Below are positions 44,681 to 46,839 of a DNA stretch of 46,839 nucleotides, one piece after another. Source of the DNA: Aneurinibacillus terranovensis DSM 18919 (GTDB lineage Bacteria; Bacillota; Bacilli; Aneurinibacillales; Aneurinibacillaceae); assembly GCF_000430625.1 (NCBI RefSeq), contig NZ_KE387177.1, positions 1 through 46,839 of the forward strand, given 5' to 3'. The position numbers and the translations under genes are program-made. Every line of letters starts with the position of its first letter. Position 1 is the first letter of the stretch. The notes under the pieces were generated by a model that saw only the letters and a program-made list of their open reading frames with translations, was not told the DNA's origin and ran no database searches.

Positions 44681-45326
44681 AAAAAATTTGGCGCGATTTA
44701 TTGAACTGGAACTTGAACATGAAGGGTTTAACGTTAGTGTATGTTACGACGGGCGCCAGGGGGTAGAGAAAGCGTTAAAAGAAAACTGGGATATTATCCT
44801 GCTTGATTTAATGCTGCCCGGATTAAGCGGGATCGAAATCTGCCGCCGGGTGCGCACGGTAAAGAAGACTCCGATTATTATGCTCACGGCGCGAACAAGT
44901 GTGCTCGACCGGGTATCCGGGCTCGATAGCGGGGCAGACGACTATATACCGAAACCCTTCGCCATTGAAGAATTGCTTGCCCGGATGCGCGCCTTGTTCC
45001 GCCGAGTGGAAAATCAGGCCGAGGAAACACCTCTGCTTATGTACAAGCATATCGAGGTCAACACGGAATCACAGACCGTTAAACGGAACGGCGAGAATGT
45101 GATGCTGACCCGGCGCGAATACGAGCTTCTCACAACTCTGCTCCGCAATATTAACCGGGTCATGACACGGGACATGCTGCTGGATCAGGTATGGGGCTAT
45201 GATAGTGCTGTCGAGACCAACGTGGTCGATGTCTACATTCGATATTTACGCAATAAACTTGATTTACCCGGCGAGGATAGCTTCATTCAAACCGTTCGCG
45301 GGATGGGCTATGTGATTCGAAAATGA
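44652..45326 (+). CDS. OmpR-family response regulator (ArlR-like)
   Basis: The 224-residue regulator has a receiver domain (KVLVIEDEKNLARFIELELE, phospho-acceptor Asp52 in IILLDLMLPG, Lys in YIPKPFAIEELLARM) and a winged-helix DNA-binding domain (VMLTRREYELLTTLLRN, VDVYIRYLRNKLDLP). GGAGGAGAATTC precedes the ATG. It overlaps the kinase gene by ATGA. The sequence is close to ArlR of staphylococci and YkoG of Bacillus, but target genes are unknown. Confidence 0.94.
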   Translation: MKKVLVIEDEKNLARFIELELEHEGFNVSVCYDGRQGVEKALKENWDIILLDLMLPGLSGIEICRRVRTVKKTPIIMLTARTSVLDRVSGLDSGADDYIPKPFAIEELLARMRALFRRVENQAEETPLLMYKHIEVNTESQTVKRNGENVMLTRREYELLTTLLRNINRVMTRDMLLDQVWGYDSAVETNVVDVYIRYLRNKLDLPGEDSFIQTVRGMGYVIRK

Positions 45327-46774
45327 GGAAATTGTATTCTCATTTTCTCCGTCTGCCGATTAAATGGAAGCTCGCCATCTGGTCTACCTTCTTGCTTACG
45401 CTCTTATTTTTCTTATATAACAGCCTTCAATATATAGTGATTAACCGCTGGATTTACGGACAAGCAGAAAGCCAGATCGAGCAGACCATCAATGATATCA
45501 AAGATTATTACTCAGATAAAGGAAACCGGTTAAACGAGTCCGACATCAGACACAGCCACGGCTTTCTTAAAGACATTAACGAAAAAGGGCAGATTATCTG
45601 GATTGTTGATGAACATTCCAACCCAATCGTGAGAGTTTCCAATCAGATGCCATTGAATGTAGTGAAGCCCGAATACAGCCCAATCCACAAAATAAAAAAT
45701 GTAATTAATGATGACGACACCCATCTGCTTATTGTTCGCGCCCCGCTAAAGAGCGCATATTTTACGGGAACGATTGAAATCGTTCGAAACCAGGCACCTA
45801 CTGACGAACTCGTGGATAACATTCTATTAATTTTGTTTGCCGCCAGCTTGAGTGCCATCATTCTTAACGGACTGGGAGGATACATTCTTTCGCGCCAACT
45901 GTTAATGCCGATACAATCGATTACGGAAACGATGCAGCGCATTCATGAAGAAGATTTAAGCAAGCGGTTTGTTTTTTATGATAACGGTGATGAACTGTCA
46001 CGACTTGGCCATATTTTTAATCAGATGATGAACCGGCTGGAAGCGTCCTTTCACCAGCAAAAGCAGTTTGTGGAAGATGCCTCGCATGAACTTCGCACAC
46101 CGGTAGCGATCATTGAAGGACATCTCTCACTTCTGGCGAGATGGGGGAAAAAGGACCCGCGCGTACTGGAAGAATCTCTCGAAGCTTCCCTGGAGGAAAT
46201 TCGCCGCCTGGCTTCACTGGTGGAAGAACTGCTGCACCTAAACCGAACAGAAGATTTATCATTTAAAAGCGAACAAACCCAAAATCCGGCGGCTGTAATT
46301 TCGGGCGTATGCCACGATTTCCACTCTCTTCATCCCGACTTTGTATTCGAACAGCACCTTGCTTCTCTTGAGGACATCTCCCTTCCTGTCTCCGCGGAGC
46401 ACTTAAAACAGATTCTGATCATCCTGCTTGACAATGCGGTAAAATATTCCAAAGATGATAAACGCGTCGTTGTTACAGGGAAAGTAACCGATGAGGGCGC
46501 ACATCTGCTCATTCAGGATTTTGGACTTGGCATCCCTGCAGAAGACCTGCCGCGTATTTTTGACCGGTTCTACAGAGTCAACAAGGACAGAAGCCGGGAG
46601 CGGGGCGGAAACGGGCTGGGACTTTCCATCGCCAAACGGTTAATCGAGAGAGCTCATGGAACAATTGAAATAACAAGCGAGGAAAATGAAGGCACCACCA
46701 TCACATTAACCTTTCCTATTGAAAAGCCAAATGCGGCTGCACCGGAGCAGCCGGACAATCTCCTGCATCCATAG
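45323..46774 (+). CDS. Membrane sensor histidine kinase (ArlS-like)
   Basis: The 483-residue kinase has two membrane helices (about 15-38 and 172-195) flanking an extracellular sensor domain of some 130 residues. A HAMP domain follows. The phospho-acceptor domain has QKQFVEDASHELRTPVAII (His255) and the HLSLLARWGKKDPRVLEESL stretch also found in S. aureus ArlS. The ATPase domain has LDNAVKYSKDD, DFGLGIP and GGNGLGLSIAKRL. This similarity makes an ArlS/YkoH-type kinase likely. Its signal is unknown. It ends 20 bases before a partial copy of the palindromic element. Confidence 0.94.
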   Translation: MRKLYSHFLRLPIKWKLAIWSTFLLTLLFFLYNSLQYIVINRWIYGQAESQIEQTINDIKDYYSDKGNRLNESDIRHSHGFLKDINEKGQIIWIVDEHSNPIVRVSNQMPLNVVKPEYSPIHKIKNVINDDDTHLLIVRAPLKSAYFTGTIEIVRNQAPTDELVDNILLILFAASLSAIILNGLGGYILSRQLLMPIQSITETMQRIHEEDLSKRFVFYDNGDELSRLGHIFNQMMNRLEASFHQQKQFVEDASHELRTPVAIIEGHLSLLARWGKKDPRVLEESLEASLEEIRRLASLVEELLHLNRTEDLSFKSEQTQNPAAVISGVCHDFHSLHPDFVFEQHLASLEDISLPVSAEHLKQILIILLDNAVKYSKDDKRVVVTGKVTDEGAHLLIQDFGLGIPAEDLPRIFDRFYRVNKDRSRERGGNGLGLSIAKRLIERAHGTIEITSEENEGTTITLTFPIEKPNAAAPEQPDNLLHP

Positions 46775-46794
46775 TCAATCATCATCAATTCAAA

Positions 46795-46839
46795 TGAGAA
46801 AAACTCGCGGGCGTTGCCGCTCGTCCTTTTTCTGCAGGG
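46795..46839 (+). repeat. Second copy of the palindromic element, cut by window edge
   Basis: These 45 bases are identical to 14806-14850, the left end of the 197-base palindromic element. They include the 17-base terminal repeat. The copy starts shortly after the kinase stop codon and continues beyond the window. Confidence 0.85.

Overview
The window looks like a Bacillales chromosome, most likely Aneurinibacillus or a close Paenibacillaceae relative (an inference from gene content only). Supporting signs are spore genes (gpr, spoIIP, yqxA), late-competence genes (comEA, comEB, comEC, comER), an S-layer-homology protein, T-box and S-box leaders, and GGAGG-type ribosome binding sites. Several genes start with TTG or GTG.

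Layout, left to right. (1) 1-1451: the first codons of an IS transposase and an M24 Xaa-Pro peptidase. (2) 1839-5031: the leftward spore cluster yqxA-spoIIP-gpr, then rightward rpsT. (3) 5160-7734: a BirA-boxed biotin operon bioF-bioH-bioC whose bioH lacks its 3' half. (4) 7789-18809: the holA to comE region. It carries an ECF sigma/anti-sigma pair, an unknown gene, a palindromic repeat element and an S-box metY gene between the com genes. comER and a small YpbS-like gene run rightward. (5) 18847-22800: an orphan substrate-binding lipoprotein and leuS with a T-box leader. (6) 22797-28083: the conserved block yqeG-yqeH-aroE-yhbY-nadD-yqeK-rsfS-yqeM. (7) 28084-31495: a 470-base gene-free stretch with structured DNA, an SLH protein and nicotinate phosphoribosyltransferase. 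(8) 31540-36579: a LytS/BtsS-type kinase, a LytTR regulator, a CstA/BtsT transporter and a YjiX/YbdD protein, which together look like a pyruvate-sensing and uptake module. (9) 36600-41961: an IS1182-type remnant and the pyruvate dehydrogenase operon pdhABCD. (10) 42104-46774: an esterase, a lipoprotein with a possible polysaccharide-deacetylase fold, and an ArlRS-like two-component system with a small membrane protein.

The core order (yqeG to yqeM, comER, comEA, comEB, comEC, holA, rpsT, gpr, spoIIP, yqxA) is that of Bacillus subtilis. It is interrupted by apparent insertions: leuS plus the lipoprotein, metY, the sigma pair, and the biotin genes. Metabolic links are clear: pyruvate sensing and import lie next to pyruvate oxidation, and NAD synthesis appears twice (nadD and pncB).

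The most interesting unexplained signal is a palindromic intergenic element at 14806-15002. Its first 45 bases recur exactly at the right edge. A diverged relative at 28104-28175 keeps the apical loop while its stems change in a compensating way, which suggests a selected RNA or single-stranded DNA structure.
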